Part shown: one piece after another, positions 9,364 to 18,281 of the stretch
Numbering within the stretch: the first letter of the stretch is position 1
Layout of the letters: the number at the start of each line of letters is the position of its first letter
Assembly (NCBI GenBank): GCA_913048065.1
Contig: CAJWVG010000010.1
Location: forward strand, 1 to 34,876
Source: an uncultured Gammaproteobacteria bacterium
GTDB taxonomy: Bacteria; Pseudomonadota; Gammaproteobacteria; GCA-002705445; GCA-002716945
Length of the DNA stretch: 34,876 bases
Direction: 5' to 3'
Translations under genes and position numbers: made by a program
Notes under the pieces: generated by a model
What the model saw: the letters and a program-made list of their open reading frames with translations, nothing else
Told to the model about the DNA's origin: nothing
Databases searched by the model: none

Positions 9364-10434
9364 ATGAAAAGAAGAAGTTTTTTAAAATCACTAGGGGGTT
9401 CTTTAGCATTAACATCGCTTTTGACATCTAATTCTTCTAAGTCATCCGAAAAGACAGAGTTTAAATGGAAAATGGTAACCTCGTGGCCTAAAAATTTCCC
9501 TGGCCTAGGGACAGGAGCGGAGAATTTAGCCAGATTGATTAATGGTCTATCCAATAACCGAATAAAAATCAAAGTTTTTGGTGCTAACGAATTGATACCT
9601 CCTTTAGAAGTTTTTGATTTTGTATCTAATGGTGGAGCGGAAATTGGTCACTCAGGAGCATATTATTGGAAAGGAAAGAGTGAGGCATGTCAGTTTTTTT
9701 CATCTGTACCTTTTGGGATGAATTCTCAGGAAATGAACGCTTGGCTATATTATGGTGATGGCATTAAGTTATGGGAGAAACTTTATAATGGTTTTAACTT
9801 GGTACCAAGACCTGCCGGTAACACTGGAGTACAAATGGGAGGTTGGTTTAATAAAGAAATTAAATCTGTAGATGATTTAAAGGGCCTCAAAATGAGGATA
9901 CCAGGCCTAGGAGGAGAAGTCTTGTCAAGAGCCGGAGGTGTCCCTGTTACTTTGGCAGGAGCAGAAATATTTACGGCATTACAGACGGGAATAATTGATG
10001 CTACTGAGTGGGTTGGTCCTTATAATGATAGAGCCTTTGGCTTACATAAGGCTGCACGTTATTATTATTATCCCGGGTGGCATGAACCAGGCCCTACAAT
10101 TGAGTGCATCATTAATAAAAAAAAATATAATATGCTGCCCAAAGATTTAAAATTAATAATAGACATAGCATGCAAAGCAGTCAATATTGACATGTTGTCG
10201 GATTATACTGCAAAGAATAATATGGCATTACAATTTTTGAAATCTGAAAATATTAAAATCCTCAAATTCCCTGATGAGGTCTTAGCTAGGCTTAAAGAAA
10301 TAACAGAGGTAATACTTACTGAAATTAGCCAAACAGATGATATTACCCAAGAAGTTTATAACTCTTATATGAAATTTAAAGAGGATGTTTCTCCATGGAC
10401 AAATATTTCAGATAAAGCATTTCTAAATATTTAA
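9364..10434 (+). CDS. TRAP transporter substrate-binding protein, TakP-like
   Basis: Periplasmic solute receptor of a TRAP transporter. The N-terminus has a twin-arginine type signal, RRSFLK at residues 3-8 followed by a hydrophobic stretch, so Tat export is likely; no clear AxA cleavage site is seen. The mature part resembles the 2-oxoacid-binding DctP subgroup typified by Rhodobacter TakP: NTGVQMGGWF, LKGLKMRIPG, ALQTGIIDATEWVGPYND (about 207-224) and YYYPGWHEPGPT are near matches from memory. Pyruvate or other 2-oxo monocarboxylates are therefore the first guess for substrate, an inference. It sits 16 bases after uvrD. Its stop codon shares a TTAA with the convergent permease gene, so binding protein and permease are transcribed from opposite strands. 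Confidence 0.9.
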   Translation: MKRRSFLKSLGGSLALTSLLTSNSSKSSEKTEFKWKMVTSWPKNFPGLGTGAENLARLINGLSNNRIKIKVFGANELIPPLEVFDFVSNGGAEIGHSGAYYWKGKSEACQFFSSVPFGMNSQEMNAWLYYGDGIKLWEKLYNGFNLVPRPAGNTGVQMGGWFNKEIKSVDDLKGLKMRIPGLGGEVLSRAGGVPVTLAGAEIFTALQTGIIDATEWVGPYNDRAFGLHKAARYYYYPGWHEPGPTIECIINKKKYNMLPKDLKLIIDIACKAVNIDMLSDYTAKNNMALQFLKSENIKILKFPDEVLARLKEITEVILTEISQTDDITQEVYNSYMKFKEDVSPWTNISDKAFLNI

Positions 10435-11798
10435 TTAGAAATCAACTCTGGTATGAAGCTAGTTAGTTCTGGAAATATAAAAATTAATAAAATAGCTATC
10501 ACTTGAATGATAATAAAAGGCAGCACACCTTTATATATTTCAGTCGTTTCAATTGTTTTTGGAGCTACACCGCGTAAATAGAATAATGAAAATCCAAAAG
10601 GCGGCGTTAAAAAAGATGTTTGTAAAACCATAGCAATTAATATCCCAACCCAAATCGGGTCAAAACCAAATGAAAACAATACTGGGCCAAATAACGGTAT
10701 TATTATAAAAATTATTTCTATGAAATCGAGAATGAAGCCTAATAAGAACATTATTCCTAAAGTAATAATTAATGATAAGTAATCATTTTCAGGACCATGA
10801 ACTAGAAGAGCCTGTATTAATTCTTCACCTTCTAACCCTCTAAATACTAATGAAAAAAATGTAGCACCAATTAAAATTGCAAATACCATACTAGTGAGTT
10901 CAATAGTACCAATAGTCGATTTTCTAATTATATCTAAAGATAATCTGCTTTGCATAGTTGATATAATAAGCGCACCAACTGAACCTAGTGCTGCTGCCTC
11001 AGAGGGTGTGGCTACACCAAAAATTATCGATCCCAATACTATGAATATTAGTAATAATGGAGGAATAAAAGCAACTAAGAATTGATGATTATCAAAACTA
11101 TTAATTTTAATTTTATTTTGCTCATCTAATTTTTCAAAATTTAGAAACTTTATATAAATTATATACATCATCGGTAGTAGTAGACTAGGAATTATAGAAG
11201 CTGCAAAGAGATCAGAAATAGTTACGGTTTCCGGTGAGAATATTCCAGAATTTAATTGTGCCTGTTGATATGCCGATGACAATACATCTGCAAGTAATAT
11301 CAATACTAAAGAAGGCGGAATTATTTGTCCTAATGTACCTGATGCACAAATAACTCCACATGATAGATCTGCAGGATATTTATTTTTTAACATTATCGGT
11401 AGTGATAATAGCCCTAAAGTTACAACGCTAGCACCAACAATCCCTGTACTCGCACCCATTATGGCACCTACTAGTACAACTGAAATTGCAAAACCACCAT
11501 TAGTATTTTTGTATAACATATTCATTGCCAGCAACAGTTGTTCAGCTATTTTAGTTTTCTCTAAAATAAGACCCATAAATATAAATAATGGAACTGCAAT
11601 TAAGTTTTGATTTATCATAATTCCATAGATTCTACTTGGTATAGCTAATAAAAAACTGGAATCAAATGCTTCAAAATATATTCCTATAAATGCAAAAATT
11701 AATGCACTACCGGATAGTATAAAAGCTACTGGTATTCCAGATAATAAAAAAAGAAACGTAAAAAATACAAATAGTATAGCTAGTATCTCAACACTCAT
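10431..11798 (-). CDS. dctM: TRAP transporter large permease subunit DctM
   Basis: Large membrane subunit of a TRAP transporter, expected to use a sodium gradient to import the acid delivered by the binding protein. At 455 residues with about a dozen hydrophobic segments it has the family's usual size. Recognisable blocks are LIAVPLFIFMGLILE near residue 65, GAIMGASTGIVGASVVTLG (about 112-130), SGTLGQIIPPSLVLILL, GVATPSEAAALG and FLTPPFGFSLFYLRG near the C-terminus. It overlaps dctQ upstream by 11 bases, so the two permease subunits are translationally coupled. Downstream it meets dctP head to head on a shared TTAA. The pairing with that dctP is inferred from adjacency. Confidence 0.93.
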   Translation of the reverse strand: MSVEILAILFVFFTFLFLLSGIPVAFILSGSALIFAFIGIYFEAFDSSFLLAIPSRIYGIMINQNLIAVPLFIFMGLILEKTKIAEQLLLAMNMLYKNTNGGFAISVVLVGAIMGASTGIVGASVVTLGLLSLPIMLKNKYPADLSCGVICASGTLGQIIPPSLVLILLADVLSSAYQQAQLNSGIFSPETVTISDLFAASIIPSLLLPMMYIIYIKFLNFEKLDEQNKIKINSFDNHQFLVAFIPPLLLIFIVLGSIIFGVATPSEAAALGSVGALIISTMQSRLSLDIIRKSTIGTIELTSMVFAILIGATFFSLVFRGLEGEELIQALLVHGPENDYLSLIITLGIMFLLGFILDFIEIIFIIIPLFGPVLFSFGFDPIWVGILIAMVLQTSFLTPPFGFSLFYLRGVAPKTIETTEIYKGVLPFIIIQVIAILLIFIFPELTSFIPELISN

Positions 11799-12288
11799 TT
11801 ATATAAATCTCAACATATTTAATAATTTCTGATATTGACTGCAAAAATATTAATAAACCCATCAACGGAATGAATGATTTAAGTACAAATACTAAATCTA
11901 AACCATTAGCCTCACTAGAACCTTCTAAGATTAACCATGATTGACCTACCATATCCAGGCTAATATATATGATAAAAACAGAAGTTGGAATTATAAAAAA
12001 AAATAGACCTATTATGGAAACTAGAGTTTTATATCTTTTTGATAATTTACTATAAATTATATCTATCTTTACATGAGTATTTTTTTTTATTGCATAGCTT
12101 AAACCGAATAAAAAAACAAATGCATGTAAATACATAACTAGTTCTTGTATTGCTATAGAGTTAATATTAAATAAAAATCTAAAAATAATAGAGAAGAATA
12201 TTAAAGCAATCATTAGAAGAACAGCAATAATTAACAAATTACTCATCCTTTCAGTTATACAATCTATTATCTTAGAAATATTATTCAT
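11788..12288 (-). CDS. dctQ: TRAP transporter small permease subunit DctQ
   Basis: Small membrane subunit of the TRAP transporter, which associates with DctM. The 166-residue protein has four hydrophobic segments (about 13-37, 43-63, 85-113 and 133-156), the standard DctQ arrangement. The FRFLFNINSIAIQELVMYLHAFVFLFGLSYAIKKNTHVKIDI block (about 36-77) matches the family pattern in which a conserved Trp/Glu-rich helix is followed by HVRVD. It starts with a four-base ATGA overlap on the thrB stop and overlaps dctM by eleven bases, so thrB-dctQ-dctM is one operon on the - strand. Confidence 0.9.
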   Translation of the reverse strand: MNNISKIIDCITERMSNLLIIAVLLMIALIFFSIIFRFLFNINSIAIQELVMYLHAFVFLFGLSYAIKKNTHVKIDIIYSKLSKRYKTLVSIIGLFFFIIPTSVFIIYISLDMVGQSWLILEGSSEANGLDLVFVLKSFIPLMGLLIFLQSISEIIKYVEIYINEC

Positions 12289-13226
12289 ACTTTAATTTCA
12301 TGTGATTTTTTAATTCTATCTATTAATATATTCTCAAATATATTTGGGTCTTTAATATGTGTCATTTCACCAATTTTTGGATAATGTAAATCTATAAGAC
12401 GTGATAAATAAAATCTAAGTGAAGCAGATATTAAAGCATGACGCCAATATTTCTTTTCATTATCTTGAATCACCCTTTGGTTATTATATGCTGATAATAG
12501 ACTCACTAAACTATCGTTTATTATTCTACCATTTCCATCAGAACACCAATCATTAACAACTACAGCCAGATCATAAATTAAAAAACCTTTGCAAGAATAA
12601 TAAAAATCTATCATTCCTGAAATATTATTTTTATTAAATAAAACATTATCTCTAAATAAATCTGCATGTATGGTCCCTATAGGTAAATTCTCTCTTTCCA
12701 TTTGATTTTGAGAATCCAACGCATCTGAAATAAGTCCTGATTGAGTATCCGAAATAAAATTATCTAATTTCTTGAACGAAGCTCGACACCAATCAAGATT
12801 TCTACTATTAATTAATTTCGTATTGAAATCTGCACCATAATTGTGAAATTTTCCCAATAAATCACCTATCAAGGCACAGTCTTTTGCGCTGGGATGAATT
12901 AACGATTTTCCTTCAAGTTTTTCTATGATTGCCGACGGTTTGCCTTTAATACTAATATATAGGTCATTATTTTTAGACTCTATTACTTTCGGACATAGCA
13001 GACCTTTGTTGCTTAGATGGTTCATAAACTCTAGATATTGCAAGATATCTTTTTCAGAGAGATTTTCGAAAATTGTGAAAATATACTCCTTTTCATTAGT
13101 TTTGAGTAAATAGTTAGTATTCTCAATACCATCGGAAATTCCAGTTAAATCAATGGCGACACCAATAGTGTATTTTTCTAAGTGTTCAGATAACTCATCT
13201 TCAGTAATTTTAGTATATACAGACAT
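12285..13226 (-). CDS. thrB: Homoserine kinase, type II (APH-like fold)
   Basis: Phosphorylates L-homoserine for threonine synthesis. It belongs to the aminoglycoside-phosphotransferase-like homoserine kinases found in pseudomonads and relatives rather than the GHMP-type ThrB of E. coli. The kinase loop is GTIHADLFRDNVLFN (about residues 182-196), with the metal-binding MIDFYYSC right after. The N-terminal TGISDGIENTNYLL block is also typical, as is the 313-residue length. It heads an operon with the two TRAP permease genes, an odd partner. It is divergent from polA across about 60 bases, and a thrB-polA neighbourhood is also known in Pseudomonas. A related choline/APH kinase is a less likely alternative. 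Confidence 0.9.
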   Translation of the reverse strand: MSVYTKITEDELSEHLEKYTIGVAIDLTGISDGIENTNYLLKTNEKEYIFTIFENLSEKDILQYLEFMNHLSNKGLLCPKVIESKNNDLYISIKGKPSAIIEKLEGKSLIHPSAKDCALIGDLLGKFHNYGADFNTKLINSRNLDWCRASFKKLDNFISDTQSGLISDALDSQNQMERENLPIGTIHADLFRDNVLFNKNNISGMIDFYYSCKGFLIYDLAVVVNDWCSDGNGRIINDSLVSLLSAYNNQRVIQDNEKKYWRHALISASLRFYLSRLIDLHYPKIGEMTHIKDPNIFENILIDRIKKSHEIKV

Positions 13227-13285
13227 AGCTATTTTAAATTTTTTAAGTTATAACTTTTGAATGAAATAAACTTACCATAGGTTTG

Positions 13286-15973
13286 ATGATTTTGGTCGAT
13301 AAAAATGTAAATAATTTTGTTTTAGTTGATGGATCTTCGTATTTATACAGAGCCTATTATGCTCTCCCTCACCTAAAAAACCTGAATGGTGAACATACAG
13401 GAGCAATATTTGGTGTCTCTAGTATGATTTTCAAACTTCTAAAAACATATAATCCTCGACATTTGTGTGTTGTTTTTGATGCTAGAGGTAAAAATTATCG
13501 ACATAGGATATACAAAGACTATAAAGCTAATAGATCAGCGATGCCTTCAGAATTATCAGAACAAGTAAAACCGATAATGAGTTTTATTGAGAATTTAGGT
13601 ATAAAAATTTTACAAGTACCTGACGTAGAAGCCGATGATGTAATAGCAACACTGGCAACCATAAACTATGATAAGAATGTCAACATATTGATTTCGTCTG
13701 GTGATAAAGACTTAGCTCAACTTGTGAGCAATAGAGTTACTTTAGTAAATAGCATGGATGATAAGATTCTTGATATTCAGGGCGTAAAAAATAAATTTGG
13801 AGTGTCACCAGAAAATATATTTGACTATCTAGTTTTGATTGGTGATAAATCTGATAACATTCCTGGCGTAGATAAAATTGGACCCAAAACAGCAATTAAT
13901 CTAATAAACATGTATGGTGATTTAGACGCTATATTGAGTAATATTGATAAACTTAAGGGTAAGGTTAAGGAAAATATTTCAAATTCATCTCAAACAATTA
14001 ATTTAGCTAAAAAACTCATAAAATTGAAGAAGGATGTAAATGTAAGCAAAAATTTAGATGATTATTTAATTCAATCAAGAAATGAAGAATTATTGTCAGA
14101 GATTATAACAAAATATGAATTGAAAAGTATTGCAAAAAACTTCTCAATTGAAAAAAAAATAAGCACAACCCAGAATAAAAAGAAATATAAGATTATTAAA
14201 TCAGAAAGAGATTTTTTAAGTTTATTGGATATTTTACTTGAAGAAAAAATCTTTGCATTTGATACAGAAACAACTTCATTAGATCCTTTTGATGCAGAAC
14301 TTGTTGGAGTCTCTTTTTCGATTAAGGAACATAATGCTTTCTATATTCCTCTAGGTCATGATGCTGATAATATAGATTTTTCAATGGACTTATTTTTACA
14401 AAACCTAAAAAAAATTTTTAACATGAAAGATTTAATAATTATTGGTCAAAATATTAAATATGATATAAATGTTTTACATAAATATGAAGTTGAGTTTAAT
14501 TGTAAGGTCGAAGATACAATGCTTCTATCATATATTTATAATTCTTCTGGAAAACATGATTTAGATACTTTATCGGAAAAATATCTTAATTATAAAACTA
14601 CCACATATGAGGATATTGTTGGTTCTGGTGTGAAACAAAAAAGTTTTGCAGAGATTAATGTCAAGGATGCAGGAAATTATGCTTGCGAGGATGCTGATGT
14701 TACGCTGCAGTTATTCAATTATCTTTCTAAAAAACTCAATACATTAGATGGACAGCAAAAATTATATAGAGATATTGAAAACCCTTTAATTAAAGTCATT
14801 GCACAAATAGAGCAAAATGGAGTAATGATAGATTCTAAAAGTCTAGAGAAACAAAGTATAGACTTAAACAGAAGAATAAAAAAAATAGAAAAAAATGTTT
14901 ATAAACTCGCTAATAAAGAATTTAATATTGGTTCACCCAAACAGCTTCAAGAAATATTTTATGAAGATTTAAAGCTACCTATATTAAAGAAAACACCAAC
15001 AGGCAAACCATCTACTAACGAAGATGTCATGCAAGAATTATCTCTAAGTCATGAATTACCAAAGTTAATTCTGCAATATAGAAATTTAATGAAACTAAAA
15101 AATACATACACAGATAAACTTGGCGGACAAATCAATCAAAGTACTCAAAGACTGCATACATCCTATAATCAAACTGTTACTATAACTGGCAGATTATCTT
15201 CATCAAATCCAAATTTACAAAATATACCCGTTAAAACTCAGGATGGAAAAAATATAAGAAAAACTTTTATAACTCCTAAAAAATATCAAATAATTTCAGC
15301 AGATTATTCGCAAATTGAATTACGAGTTATGGCCCATCTATCAAAAGATAAAAATTTATCAAAAAGTTTTATGAATAATGAGGATATACACTCTGCTACA
15401 GCTAAAGAGATTTTTGCAATCACAAAAAATCCAACAGAGGAGCAACGAAGAGCAGCAAAAACAATTAATTTTGGATTGATTTATGGAATTTCATCATATG
15501 GTTTGAGTAGACAATTAAAAATTGATCCTAATTCTGCTAAAGAATATATTGCTAAATATTTTGAAAGATATAATGGAATAAAAAAGTTTATGGATATTGT
15601 AAAATCTGAAACAAAAAAAAATGGATATACTTCAACATTGTTAGGTAGGAGAATTTATATCCCAAATATTACTCATAGTAATTTTCAAATAAGGAGCGCT
15701 GCTGAGAGAACTGCAATTAATGCTCCAATACAAGGTACAGCAGCAGATATATTGAAGATGGCAATGATAGATGTTTATAAATGGATTAAAGAGGGTAATT
15801 GCCCTATTAGAGTTATAATGCAAGTTCATGATGAACTTGTATTTGAAGTGCAAAAGGACTTTGTGGAAGAGGCAAAAGCTGAAATTACTAAGCTGATGTC
15901 AGGTTGCTATCAGCTTGATGTTCCACTGATAGTTGATGTAGGCGTTGGTGATAACTGGGATAAAGCACATTAA
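13286..15973 (+). CDS. polA: DNA polymerase I
   Basis: Repair and Okazaki-fragment polymerase with three active domains in 895 residues. The 5' nuclease domain has LVDGSSYLYRAYYALP, VPDVEADDVIA, ISSGDKDL and GDKSDNIPGV. The 3'-5' proofreading domain is intact: FDTETTSLD (DxE), GQNIKYDIN and YACEDADV carry the metal ligands. The polymerase domain has motif A ADYSQIELRVMAHL, motif B RRAAKTINFGLIYG and motif C VHDELVFEV. The frame opens with TTG at 13283, immediately followed by the ATG at 13286, which I take as start. The stop is followed by a good promoter for cytochrome c4. Confidence 0.97.
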   Translation: MILVDKNVNNFVLVDGSSYLYRAYYALPHLKNLNGEHTGAIFGVSSMIFKLLKTYNPRHLCVVFDARGKNYRHRIYKDYKANRSAMPSELSEQVKPIMSFIENLGIKILQVPDVEADDVIATLATINYDKNVNILISSGDKDLAQLVSNRVTLVNSMDDKILDIQGVKNKFGVSPENIFDYLVLIGDKSDNIPGVDKIGPKTAINLINMYGDLDAILSNIDKLKGKVKENISNSSQTINLAKKLIKLKKDVNVSKNLDDYLIQSRNEELLSEIITKYELKSIAKNFSIEKKISTTQNKKKYKIIKSERDFLSLLDILLEEKIFAFDTETTSLDPFDAELVGVSFSIKEHNAFYIPLGHDADNIDFSMDLFLQNLKKIFNMKDLIIIGQNIKYDINVLHKYEVEFNCKVEDTMLLSYIYNSSGKHDLDTLSEKYLNYKTTTYEDIVGSGVKQKSFAEINVKDAGNYACEDADVTLQLFNYLSKKLNTLDGQQKLYRDIENPLIKVIAQIEQNGVMIDSKSLEKQSIDLNRRIKKIEKNVYKLANKEFNIGSPKQLQEIFYEDLKLPILKKTPTGKPSTNEDVMQELSLSHELPKLILQYRNLMKLKNTYTDKLGGQINQSTQRLHTSYNQTVTITGRLSSSNPNLQNIPVKTQDGKNIRKTFITPKKYQIISADYSQIELRVMAHLSKDKNLSKSFMNNEDIHSATAKEIFAITKNPTEEQRRAAKTINFGLIYGISSYGLSRQLKIDPNSAKEYIAKYFERYNGIKKFMDIVKSETKKNGYTSTLLGRRIYIPNITHSNFQIRSAAERTAINAPIQGTAADILKMAMIDVYKWIKEGNCPIRVIMQVHDELVFEVQKDFVEEAKAEITKLMSGCYQLDVPLIVDVGVGDNWDKAH

Positions 15974-15988
15974 ATCATCATAGGGCAT

Positions 15989-16016
15989 TTGAAGTATCAG
16001 TATGATGCTATATAAT
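15989..16016 (+). promoter_or_regulatory. Likely sigma-70 promoter for the cytochrome c4 operon
   Basis: TTGAAG at 15989-15994 and TATAAT at 16011-16016 are separated by 16 bases, close to the housekeeping consensus. Transcription would start near 16023, only about seven bases before the cytochrome c4 ATG at 16030. The transcript would be nearly leaderless with no usable Shine-Dalgarno sequence. It would drive the coupled cytochrome c4 and dsbA genes. Based on sequence match only. Confidence 0.55.
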
Positions 16017-16029
16017 GTTTTTTTGAGTT

Positions 16030-16644
16030 ATGAATAAAATATTTACTTATATTAACATTTCAATCTTTATGGTCATATCTGCTAATGTCTTTGCAGGAAA
16101 TATTGAAAAAGGTAAAGAAAAAAGTGCTGCATGTGTATCATGTCATGGTGTGGACGGTATAAGCGTTAGCACAATTTGGCCAAAACTTGCTGGACAGCAT
16201 GCCTCATATATATCATCTCAACTATATGAATTCAAAAAAGGAGCTCAAGGTAAAAGAAACAATGCGGTAATGTATGGAATTTCTTTAGCTTTATCAAATG
16301 AAGATATAGCGGATTTGTCAGCATATTATGGTTCCCTAGAAAAATCGATAGGTACAACATCTGACGAAGATTTAAAACTTGGACAAAATATTTATAGGGG
16401 CGGTAATATGGAATATAAGATTCAAGCTTGTATAGCATGTCATGGCCCTAATGGACAAGGAAATAATCCTGCATCTATACCTATGCTTTCAGGACAACAT
16501 GCGGATTATACATTCACTCAGCTTAAAAATTTTCAAAGTCGTTTAAGGGCAAATGATCCAAATAAAATGATGAGAAATATTGTACATAGAATGACTGATG
16601 AGGAAATGAAAGCAGTTGCACAGTATGTCCAAGGACTTCATTAA
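16030..16644 (+). CDS. Diheme cytochrome c4
   Basis: Periplasmic electron carrier with two class I heme domains. A Sec signal peptide spans about residues 1-22, ending NVFA before GNIEKG. The heme sites are CVSCH (35-39) and CIACH (134-138), about 100 residues apart as in cytochrome c4. Candidate axial methionines lie in NNAVMYG in the first domain and DPNKMMRN in the second. The 204-residue length matches the family. It probably passes electrons from the bc1 complex to a terminal oxidase. It overlaps dsbA by one base (TAATG). The polA-cytochrome c4-dsbA order is also known in Pseudomonas. Confidence 0.94.
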   Translation: MNKIFTYINISIFMVISANVFAGNIEKGKEKSAACVSCHGVDGISVSTIWPKLAGQHASYISSQLYEFKKGAQGKRNNAVMYGISLALSNEDIADLSAYYGSLEKSIGTTSDEDLKLGQNIYRGGNMEYKIQACIACHGPNGQGNNPASIPMLSGQHADYTFTQLKNFQSRLRANDPNKMMRNIVHRMTDEEMKAVAQYVQGLH

Positions 16645-17258
16645 TGAAAAATTTACTCATATTATTTTTTGTAGCTATTACTTCATTCAGCGTAGTTAGT
16701 TTTTCGGCTGAAGGCTCACAAAAATATGTTCAAATATCAAATCAAAAACAGACTGAAAGCGATAAAATTATTATATATGAGTTTTTTTGGTATGGCTGCC
16801 CTCATTGTTATAATATTGAGCCAACCATTAATCAAATTGAAGATAATTTGAAAAAAGATACTATTCTTATTAAAGTTCCAGTTGCTCTGAGAAATACATG
16901 GGAGATACATGCAAAGGCATATTATACTTTACAACAAATGAAGCTTGATGATGATCTACATGAAAAAATATTTTCGGAAATTCATGTCAATGCAAATAGA
17001 CTTGATACGGAAGAGAAACTTATTAATTTCCTAAATGATGAAGGGCATGATGCAGAAAAATTTTCAAAAATTCTTAATTCTTTTGGGACTGAAATAAGAG
17101 TTAAAAAAGCATCTAGGCTGGCAAATCAATATCAAATAACGTCAGTACCAACATTAATTATAAATGGGAAGTATAGGACAAGCGGATCTTATGTTAGTTC
17201 CTATGAAGAATTATATGATGTAGTACAATTACTAGTAGATAAAGAAAGATTAAATTGA
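16644..17258 (+). CDS. dsbA: Thiol:disulfide interchange protein DsbA
   Basis: Periplasmic oxidase that puts disulfide bonds into exported proteins. There is a signal peptide over about residues 1-22. The thioredoxin-fold active site is C52-P-H-C55 within FFWYGCPHC, the DsbA-type CPHC, and the cis-proline lies in TSVPTLIING (about 170). The size, 204 residues, is close to that of E. coli DsbA (208). Its start overlaps the cytochrome c4 stop as TAATG, so the two exported proteins are translationally coupled. No dsbB is in the window. Confidence 0.95.
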   Translation: MKNLLILFFVAITSFSVVSFSAEGSQKYVQISNQKQTESDKIIIYEFFWYGCPHCYNIEPTINQIEDNLKKDTILIKVPVALRNTWEIHAKAYYTLQQMKLDDDLHEKIFSEIHVNANRLDTEEKLINFLNDEGHDAEKFSKILNSFGTEIRVKKASRLANQYQITSVPTLIINGKYRTSGSYVSSYEELYDVVQLLVDKERLN

Positions 17259-17277
17259 TTTTGATAGGAGCAAAGAA

Positions 17278-18126
17278 ATGACAGCAAAGATAATAAGTGG
17301 CAGAGAGGTTGCAGAAAATATTTTAACCACAAACCTTAAAAATAAAGTCATAGAACTTAATAAAAAAAATATTAACCCTAAACTGATTGTTATATTAGTC
17401 GGTGACATGAAAGCATCAGCTAGTTATGTTGCACAAAAAGAAAAGTTTGCAGTAAAAGCTGGAATTGAGTCTGATATTCTTCGATTTGAGTCAACTGTAA
17501 CAGAAGAACAAATCTTACAAGAAATTAATAAAATTAATAACGACAATAGCATACATGGCGTTATCGTTCAGTTACCACTACCAGATCATATTTCAGTTGC
17601 TAAAGTCCTTAACAGCATAGATCCATCCAAAGATGTAGACGGTTTTACTCCAACAAATGTCGGTAAATTATTCCTAGGAGAAGACACTCTTGTTTCATGT
17701 ACTCCCAAAGGAATTATGCAGATGTTAGATTCCACAGGAACAGATTTAAATGGTAAAAACGTTACTGTAGTTGGCAGATCTAATATCGTCGGTAAACCTG
17801 CTGCAATCTTATGTCTACAACAAAATGCAACAGTGACCATGTGTCATTCTAGAACAAAAGATCTTGATGCAAAATTATCAGATGCTGATGTTATTATCGT
17901 GGCTGTAGGAATACCTAAATTTATACATGGAGATCAAATACCTGAAAACTGTATTGTTATAGATGTTGGAATACATAACATAGAGGGTAAGCTCTGTGGA
18001 GATGTTGACTTTGAGTCGGCTTCTAAAAAAGCTACTGCTATAACCCCTGTTCCTGGCGGTGTTGGGCCAATGACTGTCTGTGCATTAATCGAAAATACTA
18101 TAATAGCGGCTGAGAGAATAGGTTAA
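17278..18126 (+). CDS. folD: Bifunctional methylenetetrahydrofolate dehydrogenase/cyclohydrolase
   Basis: Interconverts 5,10-methylene-, 5,10-methenyl- and 10-formyl-tetrahydrofolate with NADP. The 282-residue protein carries the family's blocks: the catalytic YxxxK in ASYVAQKEK (about 44-52), VQLPLPDHI, DVDGF, the nucleotide-binding GRSNIVGKPAA (about 166-176) and the C-terminal PVPGGVGPMT. TAGGAG about ten bases upstream of the ATG is a good ribosome-binding site. Its TAA stop is immediately against the 3' end of the convergent tRNA-Arg gene, whose discriminator position coincides with the last base of the stop codon. Confidence 0.97.
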   Translation: MTAKIISGREVAENILTTNLKNKVIELNKKNINPKLIVILVGDMKASASYVAQKEKFAVKAGIESDILRFESTVTEEQILQEINKINNDNSIHGVIVQLPLPDHISVAKVLNSIDPSKDVDGFTPTNVGKLFLGEDTLVSCTPKGIMQMLDSTGTDLNGKNVTVVGRSNIVGKPAAILCLQQNATVTMCHSRTKDLDAKLSDADVIIVAVGIPKFIHGDQIPENCIVIDVGIHNIEGKLCGDVDFESASKKATAITPVPGGVGPMTVCALIENTIIAAERIG

Positions 18127-18199
18127 GCGCCTGAGAAGATTCGAACTTCTGACCTTTAGCTTCGGAAGCTAATGCTCTATCCAACTGAGCTACAGACGC
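18126..18199 (-). tRNA. tRNA-Arg (anticodon CCG)
   Basis: Read on the - strand, a complete cloverleaf is seen. The acceptor stem is GCGTCTG/CAGGCGC with one G-U pair, the D stem GCTC/GAGC, the anticodon stem TTAGC/GCTAA with loop TTCCGAA, and the T stem AGAAG/CTTCT with loop TTCGAAT. Anticodon CCG reads CGG codons. A20 in the D loop, a major arginine identity base, is present. CCA is not encoded (TTAACC follows the acceptor stem). The discriminator position, 18126, is U and is also the last base of the folD stop codon on the other strand. Arginine tRNAs normally have A or G there. Confidence 0.95.
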
Positions 18200-18254
18200 A
18201 AATTTATAATGAATTTATTATTTCTTTAAGTATAATCTACACAAGAAAGAAAAC

Positions 18255-18281
18255 ATGGAAAATCTAACAAATGGAACATAA
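18255..18281 (+). promoter_or_regulatory. Eight-codon upstream ORF overlapping the cytochrome c5 start
   Basis: An ATG at 18255 with an AGAAAG element upstream opens the short frame MENLTNGT and ends at 18281, eight bases inside the cytochrome c5 gene that starts at 18271. A TATAAT is at 18231-18236. It may couple translation to the real gene, or may be chance. Nothing beyond the arrangement supports it. Confidence 0.25.

Noticed and set aside
16232-16438. Open frame on the - strand inside the cytochrome c4 gene
   Set aside because: Antisense shadow of a gene with clear heme motifs; no ribosome-binding site or family resemblance.
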